DNA of 64,000 nt from CAYUYV01 sp964522525. Its GTDB lineage: Bacteria > Pseudomonadota > Alphaproteobacteria > JAJFIK01. Within the stretch, counting starts at the first letter, position 1. Every line of letters starts with the position of its first letter. Where the stretch lies: the NCBI GenBank assembly GCA_964522525.1, contig CAZFWG010000014.1:3514-67513 (forward strand). The letters are read 5' to 3'. Of this stretch, positions 17,601 to 27,176 are shown piece by piece. A program made the translations under genes and the position numbers. Under the pieces are notes generated by a model. It searched no databases, was not told the DNA's origin, and saw only the letters and a list, made by a program, of their open reading frames with translations.

Positions 17601-18080
17601 TCAGGCTTTCTTCTCCCATTTGCCCGATGGCGACTGCTTCCAATAGGCAAGGCCGGCCTCGGTCGCCTTGACGTTCTTCCAGAGCGTCCGGGCCTCCGAG
17701 ACTGCCTCCCCGTCCCGGCCGTCAAAGAGCAGAATGATCCGCTCATAGGCGCCCTCTCCTTCAACGGCCAGATCGGATCCACCCAGTTCCGGTGACGCGG
17801 CGCGATCCACCAGGAACAGGACTTCTGCCCTGTTCGGATTGCCCAATTGATCCGTCAGGAGAACGGGTTGCTCGGCCGCATCCGGACGACCGGCCGTGCC
17901 ATGGGGCAGGAAACTGTCGTCCCGGAAGGTCCAGAGGTGACTGTCAAGGGCCTGGAGCCGCTCCTGGCTCCCGGTCCGCACCAAGGCCCGCCAGCCCCGG
18001 TCGAGGGTCTTGGTCAGGAGATCGGGCAGCACGGCATCAAGGGGCGAGCGTTCCAGATGGTAGAACCAGACCTCGGTCAT
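17601..18080 (-). CDS. holC: DNA polymerase III subunit chi
   Basis: A 159-residue HolC protein, starting MTEVWFYHLERSPLD and containing the family stretches ALDSHLWTFRDDSFLPHG, QPVLLTD, NRAEVLFLVD and ERIILLFDGRD. Chi binds SSB and links it to the clamp loader. It is 28 nt downstream of leucyl aminopeptidase on the same strand, the pepA-holC order found in many proteobacteria. Confidence 0.92.
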   Translation of the reverse strand: MTEVWFYHLERSPLDAVLPDLLTKTLDRGWRALVRTGSQERLQALDSHLWTFRDDSFLPHGTAGRPDAAEQPVLLTDQLGNPNRAEVLFLVDRAASPELGGSDLAVEGEGAYERIILLFDGRDGEAVSEARTLWKNVKATEAGLAYWKQSPSGKWEKKA

Positions 18081-18108
18081 GTCGTCGGGTCCCCCGTCCC
18101 TTCAGCCT

Positions 18109-19635
18109 TCACTCATAGTGACGCTTCACGAAAGCATCCAGGAGCCGCGCGCCAAAACCCGTCGCCCAGGCGGGCGCGGTGTCCTTGGGCTTCGGGATCC
18201 AGGCCGTGCCCGCAATGTCGAGATGGGCCCAGGGCGTACCGTTGGTGTGACGCCTGAGGAACTGGGCCGCAGTCACGGATTGGGCCGCGCGCCCGGAACT
18301 GTTTTTCATATCCGCGAACTGACTGTCGATCATCCGGTCATAGGGCTCGCCCATGGGCAGACGCCACAGTGGCTCGCCGCTGGCGGCGCCCGCATCGAGC
18401 AGCTGATCGCCTAGGGCGTCATCATCCGTGAACAGACCGGCATAGTCATGGCCGAGCGCGGTGATGATGCCGCCGGTCAGGGTCGCCAGATCCACGATGA
18501 CGCGCGGTTTGAAGCGGTCTTGGACGTACCAGAGCGCATCGGCGAGGACGATCCGTCCCTCCGCGTCCGTATTGACGATCTCGACCGTCTGACCCGACAG
18601 GGAGGTCAGGATATCGGACGGCCGGATCGAATTGCCGTCCGGCATGTTCTCCACGAGCGCGACAACGCCGATCACATCGGCCTTGGCCTTCCGGCTCGCC
18701 AGGCTGTGCATGGCGCCGACAACGGCCGCCGCGCCGCCCATATCGCCCTTCATGTCTTCCATGCCCTGGGCCGGCTTGAGCGACAGTCCGCCGCTGTCGA
18801 AACAGACGCCCTTGCCCACAAAGGCCAGGGGATGGTTCTGCGCCTTTGCGCGCGAGCCCTTGCGGCCTTCGGGTTTGGGACCGGACGCGCCGAGCCAGCG
18901 CATGATCACGAGCTGGGATTCCTGGGCACTGCCCCGACCGACGCCCAGCAGGCCGTGCATGCCCAGTTTGGTCATTTCCTTTTCGCCGAGGACCTCGATA
19001 TCGACACCGAGCGAGGACAGGGGCGCGCAGCGCTTGGCGAATTCCTTCGGCGTCAGGATGTTCGGCGGTTCGGAGACCAGATCCCGGGCCAGTTTGGTGC
19101 CTTCGGCCGCCGGCGCCATGACCTTGAAGAGATCCCGCGCCTTGGTGGCCACATCGCTCATCGCCGTGATCTTCGGTTCCGGGGCGCCGTTGTCCTTGTC
19201 ACTCCGTGTCCGGTATTTATCGAAACGGTAGTTGCGCAAGGTCATGCCCATCACCAGATGGGCCACGAAGGCCGCCTCGTCGACGCGCGCGCCCTTGGGA
19301 AGGTCGGGCACCAGGGACACGGTCTTGGCATGGTGGGCGATCATATGGCCCATCAATTTGCCGCCCACGCTCTCCGCCGCCGGGGCATCCAGCGTCTCGG
19401 CCACGCCGAGCCCGATCAGAATGATGCGCGCCGGCGCCGGCGCCGGCGGCTCGATGAGTTCGAGGATCTGCCCCCGCGCGCCCTTGAACCTCTTCGTCGC
19501 CATCGCCCGCTTGAGGGCGCCGTCCATGGCCTTGTCCAGCTCCGCCGCCGGGCCGCGCAAGGGCGCGCCTTCGGCCAACGCGAACACAAGGGCGCCGGAT
19601 TTCGGCAGTGTGTATTTGGAAAAACGAACAGTCAT
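18109..19635 (-). CDS. pepA: Leucyl aminopeptidase (M17 family)
   Basis: 508 residues. The N-terminal macro-like domain is followed by the M17 catalytic domain with the metal and active-site segments VGKGVCFDSGGLSLKP, MKGDMGGAAAVVGA, the signature NTDAEGRIVLAD and LTGGIITALGH. It is a cytosolic dizinc enzyme that removes N-terminal residues from peptides. holC follows in the same direction. Confidence 0.95.
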   Translation of the reverse strand: MTVRFSKYTLPKSGALVFALAEGAPLRGPAAELDKAMDGALKRAMATKRFKGARGQILELIEPPAPAPARIILIGLGVAETLDAPAAESVGGKLMGHMIAHHAKTVSLVPDLPKGARVDEAAFVAHLVMGMTLRNYRFDKYRTRSDKDNGAPEPKITAMSDVATKARDLFKVMAPAAEGTKLARDLVSEPPNILTPKEFAKRCAPLSSLGVDIEVLGEKEMTKLGMHGLLGVGRGSAQESQLVIMRWLGASGPKPEGRKGSRAKAQNHPLAFVGKGVCFDSGGLSLKPAQGMEDMKGDMGGAAAVVGAMHSLASRKAKADVIGVVALVENMPDGNSIRPSDILTSLSGQTVEIVNTDAEGRIVLADALWYVQDRFKPRVIVDLATLTGGIITALGHDYAGLFTDDDALGDQLLDAGAASGEPLWRLPMGEPYDRMIDSQFADMKNSSGRAAQSVTAAQFLRRHTNGTPWAHLDIAGTAWIPKPKDTAPAWATGFGARLLDAFVKRHYE

Positions 19636-19991
19636 GGTAATGCCCCAGTGTCGTGGTGGACAGGCGAATGCAGCAGACTCGTCTGCGCCAAGCGGTGAAA
19701 ATCTCGGAAATCCTGGCCTGTCCGGTTATCGCGGGCGCCCTTGGCCGGAAATAGGGATCCGATACGGCTCTAACCTGCCGACAATTGCCGATTCGCATCG
19801 AAGGACGTGGACTTCAGGTGAGAAGCATCGAATTTATGCGCTTTCCGCGAGCCATGGCAAGCCATGGAGAAATCCCGCCAGCCGCGACAGCGCCATTGTT
19901 TTCCATCAAGGCTCATGGTTTGTGGAGAGTTCGAAAGAATTGGAGTCCGCGGCCGGGCAAAGCCTGGGCGGGTGGTGATCGATAGAGCCGC
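19636..19991. other. Divergent intergenic region between pepA and lptF
   Basis: 356 bp without a supported gene. It must hold the promoters of pepA (minus) and of the lptF-lptG-lptD series (plus). A compact palindrome GCAGAC-TC-GTCTGC lies at 19672-19685, close to the pepA start, and could be an operator or stem-loop. I could not assign convincing sigma-70 hexamers. Confidence 0.4.
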
Positions 19992-21158
19992 ATGAGCATC
20001 ATTTTCCAGTACATTTTTCGCCAGATGGCGCTGCCCTTTCTGTTCTTCACGGGGCTGCTGACGATGATGATCTGGCTGACCCAGTCCCTGCGGACGCTCG
20101 ATCTGATTCTCAATGGCGGCCAGTCGCTCGGGACATTCTTCTATCTCGTGATCCTGCTGCTGCCGAGCATGCTCACGGTCATCCTGCCGATCTCGCTGTT
20201 TTGCGGGGTCCTCTACGGTCTCCATCGCCTCTATACGGACAGCGAAACCGTTGTTCTGTGGTCGGCGGGGATGGGCCGGGCGACCATGCTCGCCCCCATT
20301 CTGGCCGTGGCGGTGCTCGTCACCCTGGCCAATTTCGCCATGTCCCTGTGGCTCATGCCGCTGGGCTACCGCAACATGAAGGAACGGATCTACGAGATCC
20401 GCAGCGACCTGGCCGCAAGTTTTGTCCGTGAGGGTCAATTCACCAGTAAAATTGCGGGCCTGACGGTCTATATCGCGTCGGCCCCGACGCGGGGAGACCT
20501 GAAGGGAATCATGGTCCATGACTCCCGGCGGCCGGGACGCCCACGGACCTATTTGGCCGAACGGGGCATCTTTCTCAAAACGCCGGAGGGTCCGCGCCTG
20601 GTGATGCACCGGGGCGAGGTCCAGGAAGTCGCTAACAACGAAGGTCAGCTCCAGATCCTCAAATTCGACCGCACGATCCTCGATCTGGGCCAGTTCGAAA
20701 GCGGTGCCACGACCCAGATCTCCCGCGATCTGAGCGAGCGTTATCTGGGAGAACTCTTCAATCCACCGGACAGGGACGCGATGTCGGACCTGCAGCGGCG
20801 CAGACTTCTGGCCGAAGGCCACAGCCGTCTCGCCACGCCGCTCTACAGCATCAGTTTTGCCATGATTGCGTTCATTGCGATCCTGTGCGGAACATTCACG
20901 CGGCGCGGCTATTTCGCCCGCATCGTCTTCGCCATGGTTGCGATCATCACGGTCCGCGTTCTGGGCTTTGCCTCCCAGAGTTTTGCCTCGCTCAATCCGG
21001 CGCTCAATGCCACGCAATACGCGGTGCCCCTTCTGGCGGCTTTGATCGCGGCCCTGATCATCGCGCGCGTGCCGCCCTTCCATCGCCCGCTCAACCTCGA
21101 CCTTACGGGGGTGCTGCGCCATGTCCTGCCCGCCCGTCAGCAAGCCAGGGGAGCCTAG
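19992..21158 (+). CDS. lptF: LPS export ABC transporter permease LptF
   Basis: 388 residues of the YjgP/YjgQ family. It begins with IIFQYIFRQMALPFLFFTGLL, has three N-terminal membrane helices, a periplasmic jellyroll-like part (about residues 130-270) and three C-terminal helices ending RVPPFHRPLNL. LptF pairs with LptG and the LptB ATPase to extract LPS from the inner membrane. It is followed by lptG after 6 nt and then lptD, forming one LPS-transport unit. Confidence 0.93.
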   Translation: MSIIFQYIFRQMALPFLFFTGLLTMMIWLTQSLRTLDLILNGGQSLGTFFYLVILLLPSMLTVILPISLFCGVLYGLHRLYTDSETVVLWSAGMGRATMLAPILAVAVLVTLANFAMSLWLMPLGYRNMKERIYEIRSDLAASFVREGQFTSKIAGLTVYIASAPTRGDLKGIMVHDSRRPGRPRTYLAERGIFLKTPEGPRLVMHRGEVQEVANNEGQLQILKFDRTILDLGQFESGATTQISRDLSERYLGELFNPPDRDAMSDLQRRRLLAEGHSRLATPLYSISFAMIAFIAILCGTFTRRGYFARIVFAMVAIITVRVLGFASQSFASLNPALNATQYAVPLLAALIAALIIARVPPFHRPLNLDLTGVLRHVLPARQQARGA

Positions 21159-21164
21159 GACCCG

Positions 21165-22274
21165 GTGCCCGGTATCTCGTTCACATTGATGCGTTACTTC
21201 GGGTGGCAGTTCCTGCTCGGGATCGGACTGGTCGCGGCCGTCGTCACCGGGATCATCTTCATGATCGATTCCGTCGAGATGCTGCGTCATCACGGCTCGA
21301 AAGAGAAAGTCGGGGCGATCACGTCCCTGGGCCTCAGTCTTCTCAAGCTTCCCAATCTGTTCGAGAAGGCCTTTCCCTTCACCTTTCTGTTCGGCGCCAT
21401 ATGGACCTTCTCGAAACTCACCCGCTCCAACGAGCTGGTGGTGGCGCGGGCCAGCGGGGTCTCCGTGTGGCAGTTTCTGGCGCCCGCCCTCGTGATATCG
21501 GGGGTGATCGGTCTTGTGGTCATTCTGGTCTTCAACACCGCGTCCGCCACCATGTATGCGCGCTTCAAGGTCATTGAACGCACGCTCTTGCGAGGCGAAC
21601 ACAGCACCCTCAACATCAGCCGCAACGGCCTGTGGCTGAGGGAATCACGGCGGGGCAATCACCGGGTGGTCCACGCCGTGGATGTTCTGGACGCGGAACG
21701 GGAAGAAGACCTCAAGCTCGCCGGCATCATCATCCTGGAATTTGAAGGCAGCGAACGTTTCGCCCGGCGCATCGACGCCAAGGAGGCGGTTCTCCACGAC
21801 GCGGCCTGGCAATTGGACGAGGCCTGGGTGATGGCGTCGGGGGGCAAGCCCGTGTTCCATGAGCATCTCGTGCTACCGACGACCTTGAGCCCCAAACGCA
21901 TCCAGGAGAGCTTCGCGTCACCGGAGACCCTGACGATTTGGGAGCTGAGCGATTTCATCGCGACCGCCCGCGCCGCCGGATTTTCCGTGAACCGACATCG
22001 TTTCCATTGGCACAGCCTCGTCTCGACACCCTTCTTCCTTGCCGCTATGGTCTTTGTCGCCGCGACCTTTTCCCTGCGCATGAGCCGAATGGGGGGCGTT
22101 GTTCAGATCATCGTTGCAGGGGTGCTGTCCGCATTTGTGTTGTTCTTCATTTCCGACGTGGCCGGTGCTTTGGGGCAATCCGGCGTGCTGCCACCCGTCC
22201 TTGCGGCCTGGGCCCCCACCATCGTGAGCGCGCTTGCCGGAATCACACTCCTGTTCCATCTGGAGGACGGTTGA
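21165..22274 (+). CDS. lptG: LPS export ABC transporter permease LptG
   Basis: 369 residues starting at GTG 21165, 6 nt after the lptF stop. It has the same topology as LptF: TLMRYFGWQFLLGIGLVAAVV, then the coupling-helix region NLFEKAFPFTFLFGAIWTFSKL, a periplasmic domain (TLNISRNGLWLRE) and the C-terminal membrane helices. Its stop overlaps the lptD start (ATGA), so translation is likely coupled. Confidence 0.93.
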   Translation: MPGISFTLMRYFGWQFLLGIGLVAAVVTGIIFMIDSVEMLRHHGSKEKVGAITSLGLSLLKLPNLFEKAFPFTFLFGAIWTFSKLTRSNELVVARASGVSVWQFLAPALVISGVIGLVVILVFNTASATMYARFKVIERTLLRGEHSTLNISRNGLWLRESRRGNHRVVHAVDVLDAEREEDLKLAGIIILEFEGSERFARRIDAKEAVLHDAAWQLDEAWVMASGGKPVFHEHLVLPTTLSPKRIQESFASPETLTIWELSDFIATARAAGFSVNRHRFHWHSLVSTPFFLAAMVFVAATFSLRMSRMGGVVQIIVAGVLSAFVLFFISDVAGALGQSGVLPPVLAAWAPTIVSALAGITLLFHLEDG

Positions 22275-24580
22275 TGCCTCACGATGCGGGCGCTGCAACG
22301 CCGCCATGGCTGTGCCCATGGCGCCTCTTGGCCGTTCTGACGGCCCTGTTCGCGGCTTGCCTCCTCGCCCAACCCGCATTCAGTCAGGACGACGATGAGG
22401 CCGCCGGCGCCGATGAGCAGGCCAATGTCTCCATGGAAGAGATCGTGGGCGAGCCGGACGATCCGATCCTTCTCCAGGCAGACACGCTCACCTATGATGG
22501 GGAGAGCCGGACCTGGTCCGCCGTCGGCTCCGTGGAGGCAAGCCGGAATGGCCGGGTGCTGACGGCCGATCGGGTCACCTATGACGAAGCGACCGGCAAG
22601 GTCATCGCCTCGGGCAATGTGCAACTGACCGATCCCAGCGGACCCACCGCCTTCGCCGAGCGCATCGAGGTCGAGGGCGATTTCAAGGCCGGCATCATTA
22701 CCGGGCTGCGCCTCGTTTTCTCCGAGGATGCGCGCCTCGCTTCCGCCCGCGCCGTGCGCGAGGAGGACGGCGTCACCATTCTGGAAAAAGCGGTCTACAG
22801 CCCCTGCCGGGTGTGCCAGGACGGGGGCAAGCCGTTCTGGCAGTTCAAGGCCAGCCGGATCATTCATGACGAAAAACGCCGTACCGTGAGTTATCGCAAC
22901 GCCCGCTTCGAGATCTATGGCGTGCCGATCGCGTTCATCCCCTATTTCCGGCACCCGGATCCCACGGTGAAGCGCAAATCCGGTTTCCTTGTGCCGACAA
23001 TCGGCAACTCCAACGAATTGGGCACCCAGGCTGAAATTCCTTATTTCGTCAATCTCCGCCCCAATATGGATCTGACGCTGTCGCCTCTGGTGACGTCGGT
23101 TGAAGGCCTTGTCGCCAAAGGGGAATTCCGCCATCGGACCCGGCGTGGCGCCTACACCGTGTCAGGCAGCATCGCCAACGCCCAGGTTTTCGACGATGTG
23201 ACCGGGGCGCCGGAGGGGCGCTCCATCCGGGGCCACCTTTTCGGCGACGGCAAGTTCCAGCTCAACAATACGGATCAATGGGGCTACCGGCTCCAACTGA
23301 CCTCCGATGACACCTATCTGCGCCGCTTCAACATCACAGAACAGGATCGTCTGACCACCAATCTCTTTTTCAACCGCTTCAAGGCCGATGGCGGGCGCAC
23401 CACCTATGACGGCTTTTTCTTCGACGGCCTGCGCCTTGAGGACGACGACGCGACGACGCCGATCGTGCCGGCCCTGGTGGAGCACCGGTCGGTCTTCGAG
23501 GATCCGTTTCTGGGCGGCAAGGTCTTTGTGGATCTGAACGCCCTCTCGATCATCCGGACCGAAAATTTCGACGATGATCTGGCTACGAATGGTGTCGACA
23601 CCCAGCGCGGCTCCCTGACCGCCACCTGGGAACGCAGTACCGTGTCGCGGTTGGGGGATGTTTTGACCCTGACGGCCCAAGGCCGGGCAGATGTCTATCA
23701 CACCACCGACAACGAGACCATTGTGGGGTCCGTCGACGTCCCCGATGACGAGGGCAATCTGGTGCCCACCCCTCTTCTGGAGGATGAGGCGATCACCGAG
23801 ACCCGCCTTGTCGCCTTGGCGGCGGCGGATTGGCGCTGGCCCTTCGTCAAGGGCAGCGGCGACAAGCGCCATGTCATCGAACCCATCGTGCAACTGGTCT
23901 ACAGTCCCTTGGGCGGCAATCCCGACGGCATCCCCAACGAGGACAGCGTCAGTTTCGAGTTCGACGAGACCAATCTTTTCGCTTTCAACAAATTCACTGG
24001 CCTCGATGTCTGGGAAAGCGGCCCCCGGGCCAATCTGGGCGTACGCTACGCAACCTATGGCCGAAACTTCTCCGCAAGCGTCCTTCTTGGTCAATCCTTG
24101 CGCCTGGACGCCCAGGAAGAGTTCGTTGAAGGCAGCGGCCTTGAGGACGAGATCTCCGACTATGTGGGCCGGGTCAATTTTCAGGCCGGCAATTTCATCG
24201 ATGTCACCCATCGCTTCCGGATCGACCGGGATGAGCTGACCTTCGAGCGCAACGAAGTCGACCTGTCCGTCCGCACCCGTCCGATCGATCTGCAAGTCAG
24301 TTATCTGACCATCGAGGAACAGCCGGAACTTCTGCTCGAGGAACGGGCGGAAATCCGGCTCGAGGGCGGTGCCCGTCTTGCCGAGAACTGGTTTGCCCGG
24401 GGCGGCGCCCGGCGCGACCTGGAGGGCGGCGAGATGATCAGCAATTTCGCAGGCCTGATCTATCGCAATGAATGCACCGAAATCGAGGGGATCTATCAAC
24501 AGACCTTTACGGAAGACCGGGATGTGGAACCGGAAACGGCGATCCTGTTCCGCTTCAAGTTGCGCAGTGCGGGGTCCTAA
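22274..24580 (+). CDS. lptD: LPS assembly outer-membrane protein LptD
   Basis: 768 residues. The signal peptide RLLAVLTALFAACLLAQPAFS is followed by an acidic stretch, then an OstA-type beta-taco domain (ILLQADTLTYDGESRTW, RVLTADRVTYDE, GKVIASGNVQLTDPSG). The larger C-terminal part is the LptD barrel. A CRVC pair (SPCRVCQDGG) may take part in disulfides. LptD and LptE insert LPS in the outer leaflet; no lptE is seen here. The start overlaps the lptG stop. Confidence 0.93.
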   Translation: MPHDAGAATPPWLCPWRLLAVLTALFAACLLAQPAFSQDDDEAAGADEQANVSMEEIVGEPDDPILLQADTLTYDGESRTWSAVGSVEASRNGRVLTADRVTYDEATGKVIASGNVQLTDPSGPTAFAERIEVEGDFKAGIITGLRLVFSEDARLASARAVREEDGVTILEKAVYSPCRVCQDGGKPFWQFKASRIIHDEKRRTVSYRNARFEIYGVPIAFIPYFRHPDPTVKRKSGFLVPTIGNSNELGTQAEIPYFVNLRPNMDLTLSPLVTSVEGLVAKGEFRHRTRRGAYTVSGSIANAQVFDDVTGAPEGRSIRGHLFGDGKFQLNNTDQWGYRLQLTSDDTYLRRFNITEQDRLTTNLFFNRFKADGGRTTYDGFFFDGLRLEDDDATTPIVPALVEHRSVFEDPFLGGKVFVDLNALSIIRTENFDDDLATNGVDTQRGSLTATWERSTVSRLGDVLTLTAQGRADVYHTTDNETIVGSVDVPDDEGNLVPTPLLEDEAITETRLVALAAADWRWPFVKGSGDKRHVIEPIVQLVYSPLGGNPDGIPNEDSVSFEFDETNLFAFNKFTGLDVWESGPRANLGVRYATYGRNFSASVLLGQSLRLDAQEEFVEGSGLEDEISDYVGRVNFQAGNFIDVTHRFRIDRDELTFERNEVDLSVRTRPIDLQVSYLTIEEQPELLLEERAEIRLEGGARLAENWFARGGARRDLEGGEMISNFAGLIYRNECTEIEGIYQQTFTEDRDVEPETAILFRFKLRSAGS

Positions 24581-24804
24581 TGGTGATTGAGTTGCGGCTG
24601 GAAGACGGGAAAGCGGGCGGGGTTCACCTTAAACGGGTTGACGGCCAGACCCTGTGGTTGATCGCCCTCCCGGTTCCGTTATCTTTCATCTTTGGAAAAC
24701 GGTAATGTTTGGTGCCGAGGTTGGTCCGTGGGCTCGGTGACCCATTCACGGATCCAAGACTTGGTTTGCGGGAGCTTGGTTTGCGGGGGCGCGGAGTAGA
24801 CGGC

Positions 24805-26094
24805 ATGGTCCGATTTCAACATTCCCATCATGTGCTTTTTGGGGTGCGGGCAGGCATCGTTTTACTGGCGTTTGTCATGGCGTGGCTGCCGGCGCGTGCC
24901 CAGGATGTTCAGCGCATCGCGGCCCTGGTCAACGACCAAGTCATATCCGCCTATGATCTGGAACAGCGGGTGCGCCTCGTGGTGGCCACATCAGGCCTGA
25001 ACCCCACGCCGGAAGCCCTGGAGCGGGTCCGCGAACAGGTCCTGCGCACCCTTGTCGACGAGGAATTACAGCTCCAGGAAGCGGCCGAAGCGGAGCTTGC
25101 CGTTTCGGATCAGGAAGTTAACCAGGCGATCACGCGCCTCGCCGCGCGCAACAATCTCAGCCGCGAGCAGATCATCGGGATCCTCAGCCAAAGCGGCGTC
25201 GACGAAAACACCCTCCGGCGCCAGATCAGCGCCAGCATCGCCTGGGACACCCTGACCCAGGGGCGCTTCGGCTCGCGGATCAATGTGGGTGAGGATGAAG
25301 TCGACGAAATGCTTGAGCAATTGGCCGCCAGCTCGGACAAACCCCAATACCGCCTCCTCGAACTCTTCATGGGTGTGGGTTCACCGGAAGAAGACGAATC
25401 CGTGCGCCGCGCGGCCTTGCGCTTTGTCGATCAGCTGCGCCAGGGGGAGGCGAATTTCGCCGATCTCGCCCGACAGTTCAGCCAGTCCCCTTCGGCGGGC
25501 GCCGGCGGCGATGTGGGCTGGGTCACGGCCGAGGAATTGCCGACGGAACTTGCCGAAACCCTGGCCGATATGCGCCCGGGCACCCTGTCGCCACCCATCC
25601 GGACCATTGGCGGTTACTACATCATCGTTTTGCGGGACCGCCGGATCGGCCATGGCGCCCGGCCGGACCAGATCAAAATGCGAGTCAAGCAGCTCGTGGT
25701 TCCGGCCTTCGAGAGTTTTCCGGGCCCCATCATTCAGCAGGCGGCCCAGGCCGCGACCGGCATTTCGACCCGCCGCATCCCGTGCGAGGAACTCGACAAG
25801 ATCGGCGCCGAAGCCAAGGATCTGCGGTATGCGGATCTTGGCAATCGATTGGCCAGCGATTTCACGCCGCAGTTCCAACAGGCCTTGTCAGGCCTGACCG
25901 CCGGGGATTCCACACAGCCTGTGCGCAGTGAGGTCGGCTTTCACATTCTGTTCGTGTGCAGCCATGAGATCATGGGATCCCTGCTGCCGCCCCGGGACGC
26001 CATCGAGGACCGGCTGTTCCAGCAGCAAATGTCCATGGTCCAGCGCCGCTTCCTCAGGGACCTGCGCCGGGACGCGACCGTCGAAATCCGGTAG
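24805..26094 (+). CDS. surA: Periplasmic chaperone / peptidyl-prolyl isomerase SurA
   Basis: 429 residues with a signal peptide (GIVLLAFVMAWLPARAQ). The N-terminal SurA chaperone domain starts QRIAALVNDQVISAYDLEQR, and a parvulin domain follows (YRLLELFMGV, GEANFADLARQFSQSPSAGAGGDVGWV). A second C-terminal parvulin-like segment is degenerate. It assists outer-membrane protein folding, which fits its place after lptD. ATG 24805 has GGAG upstream; the preceding 224 nt include a 15-bp tandem duplication (24760-24789). Confidence 0.92.
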   Translation: MVRFQHSHHVLFGVRAGIVLLAFVMAWLPARAQDVQRIAALVNDQVISAYDLEQRVRLVVATSGLNPTPEALERVREQVLRTLVDEELQLQEAAEAELAVSDQEVNQAITRLAARNNLSREQIIGILSQSGVDENTLRRQISASIAWDTLTQGRFGSRINVGEDEVDEMLEQLAASSDKPQYRLLELFMGVGSPEEDESVRRAALRFVDQLRQGEANFADLARQFSQSPSAGAGGDVGWVTAEELPTELAETLADMRPGTLSPPIRTIGGYYIIVLRDRRIGHGARPDQIKMRVKQLVVPAFESFPGPIIQQAAQAATGISTRRIPCEELDKIGAEAKDLRYADLGNRLASDFTPQFQQALSGLTAGDSTQPVRSEVGFHILFVCSHEIMGSLLPPRDAIEDRLFQQQMSMVQRRFLRDLRRDATVEIR

Positions 26095-26099
26095 AGGCC

Positions 26100-27176
26100 A
26101 TGGGCGCTCAAGCGCCGATCGTGGATCCCGCACCGGTCCTCCTGACCCAGGGGGATCCGGCGGGCATCGGCCCCGAAATCACCTTGAAAGCGTGGCAGCG
26201 CCTCCATGCGGAAGGCCCCGCCTTTGCCGTCATCGGCAGCCCGCGGCTCTATGATTTCACGGCCCGTCACCTGGGCCTCGATGTTCCTGTTACGGAGATT
26301 CAGGCGCCCCACGAGGCCGTCGAGGTTTTCCCCCATGCCCTTCCGGTCCTGCCCCTTTCCGTCGATGTTCCAGAGCCCTTAGTGCCGGGCCGGGCCGAGA
26401 GAACCCATGCCCCGGGTGTCACGAGCGCCATTCGTCAAGGCGTCCGGCTGGTCATGGAAGACCCTCCTGCCGCCCTTGCCCTTGTGACGAACCCGATCAA
26501 CAAGGCCGCTCTCTATGAAGCCGGTTTCGAGTTTCCGGGCCATACGGAGTTTCTGGCGGCCCTGGCCTCGGAAACAAGGGGCAAGGGTGGGAACCCTGTT
26601 CCCCATCCAGTGATGATGTTGGCCTCGCCTTTGCTCCGGGTTGTTCCCTTGACCATCCATGTGCCCGTGTCGAAAGTGCCGGGCCTGATCACGGAGGAGC
26701 TGATCGTCCGTACGGCGCGCATCGTGGCGCAAGCCCTACAGCGGGATTTCGGCCTCGCCGCGCCGCGGCTCGCGGTGAGCGGTCTCAACCCCCATGCCGG
26801 GGAACAGGGAACCCTGGGCCGAGAAGATCAGGACGTCATTGGCCCCGCCATTCAATCCCTGAAGCAGGAGGGCCTCCAGGTGACCGGCCCCCATTCGGCC
26901 GATACGCTGTTCCATGAGGCCGCCCGCCGACACTACGACGCGGCCTTGTGCATGTATCACGACCAGGCCCTGATCCCGATCAAGACCCTGGATTTCGACC
27001 GGGGGGTTAATGTCACGCTGGGGCTGCCCTTTGTCCGGACTTCCCCCGATCATGGCACGGCCTATGACATTGCCGGACAAGGTGTGGCGCGTCCGGATAA
27101 TCTCATGGCGGCCCTGCGGCTGGCCCAGGAGATGGGCTGGCGCCGGGGCGCCGCAACGCCGGCAACGCGGCCATGA
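26100..27176 (+). CDS. pdxA: 4-hydroxythreonine-4-phosphate dehydrogenase
   Basis: A 358-residue PdxA of the vitamin B6 (pyridoxal phosphate) pathway. It has LTQGDPAGIGPEITLKAW at the start, TNPINKAALYEAGFEFPGHTE, the metal-binding histidine region, and near the end ALCMYHDQALIPIKTLDF and RTSPDHGTAYDIAGQG. It lies between surA (5 nt upstream) and rsmA (4-nt overlap), the common proteobacterial order. Confidence 0.95.
   Translation: MGAQAPIVDPAPVLLTQGDPAGIGPEITLKAWQRLHAEGPAFAVIGSPRLYDFTARHLGLDVPVTEIQAPHEAVEVFPHALPVLPLSVDVPEPLVPGRAERTHAPGVTSAIRQGVRLVMEDPPAALALVTNPINKAALYEAGFEFPGHTEFLAALASETRGKGGNPVPHPVMMLASPLLRVVPLTIHVPVSKVPGLITEELIVRTARIVAQALQRDFGLAAPRLAVSGLNPHAGEQGTLGREDQDVIGPAIQSLKQEGLQVTGPHSADTLFHEAARRHYDAALCMYHDQALIPIKTLDFDRGVNVTLGLPFVRTSPDHGTAYDIAGQGVARPDNLMAALRLAQEMGWRRGAATPATRP

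Noticed and set aside
19770..21602. A 610-codon minus-strand open frame opposite lptF and lptG
   Set aside because: The composition (rich in R, Q, H, D) and lack of any domain mark it as a shadow of the LPS permease genes.
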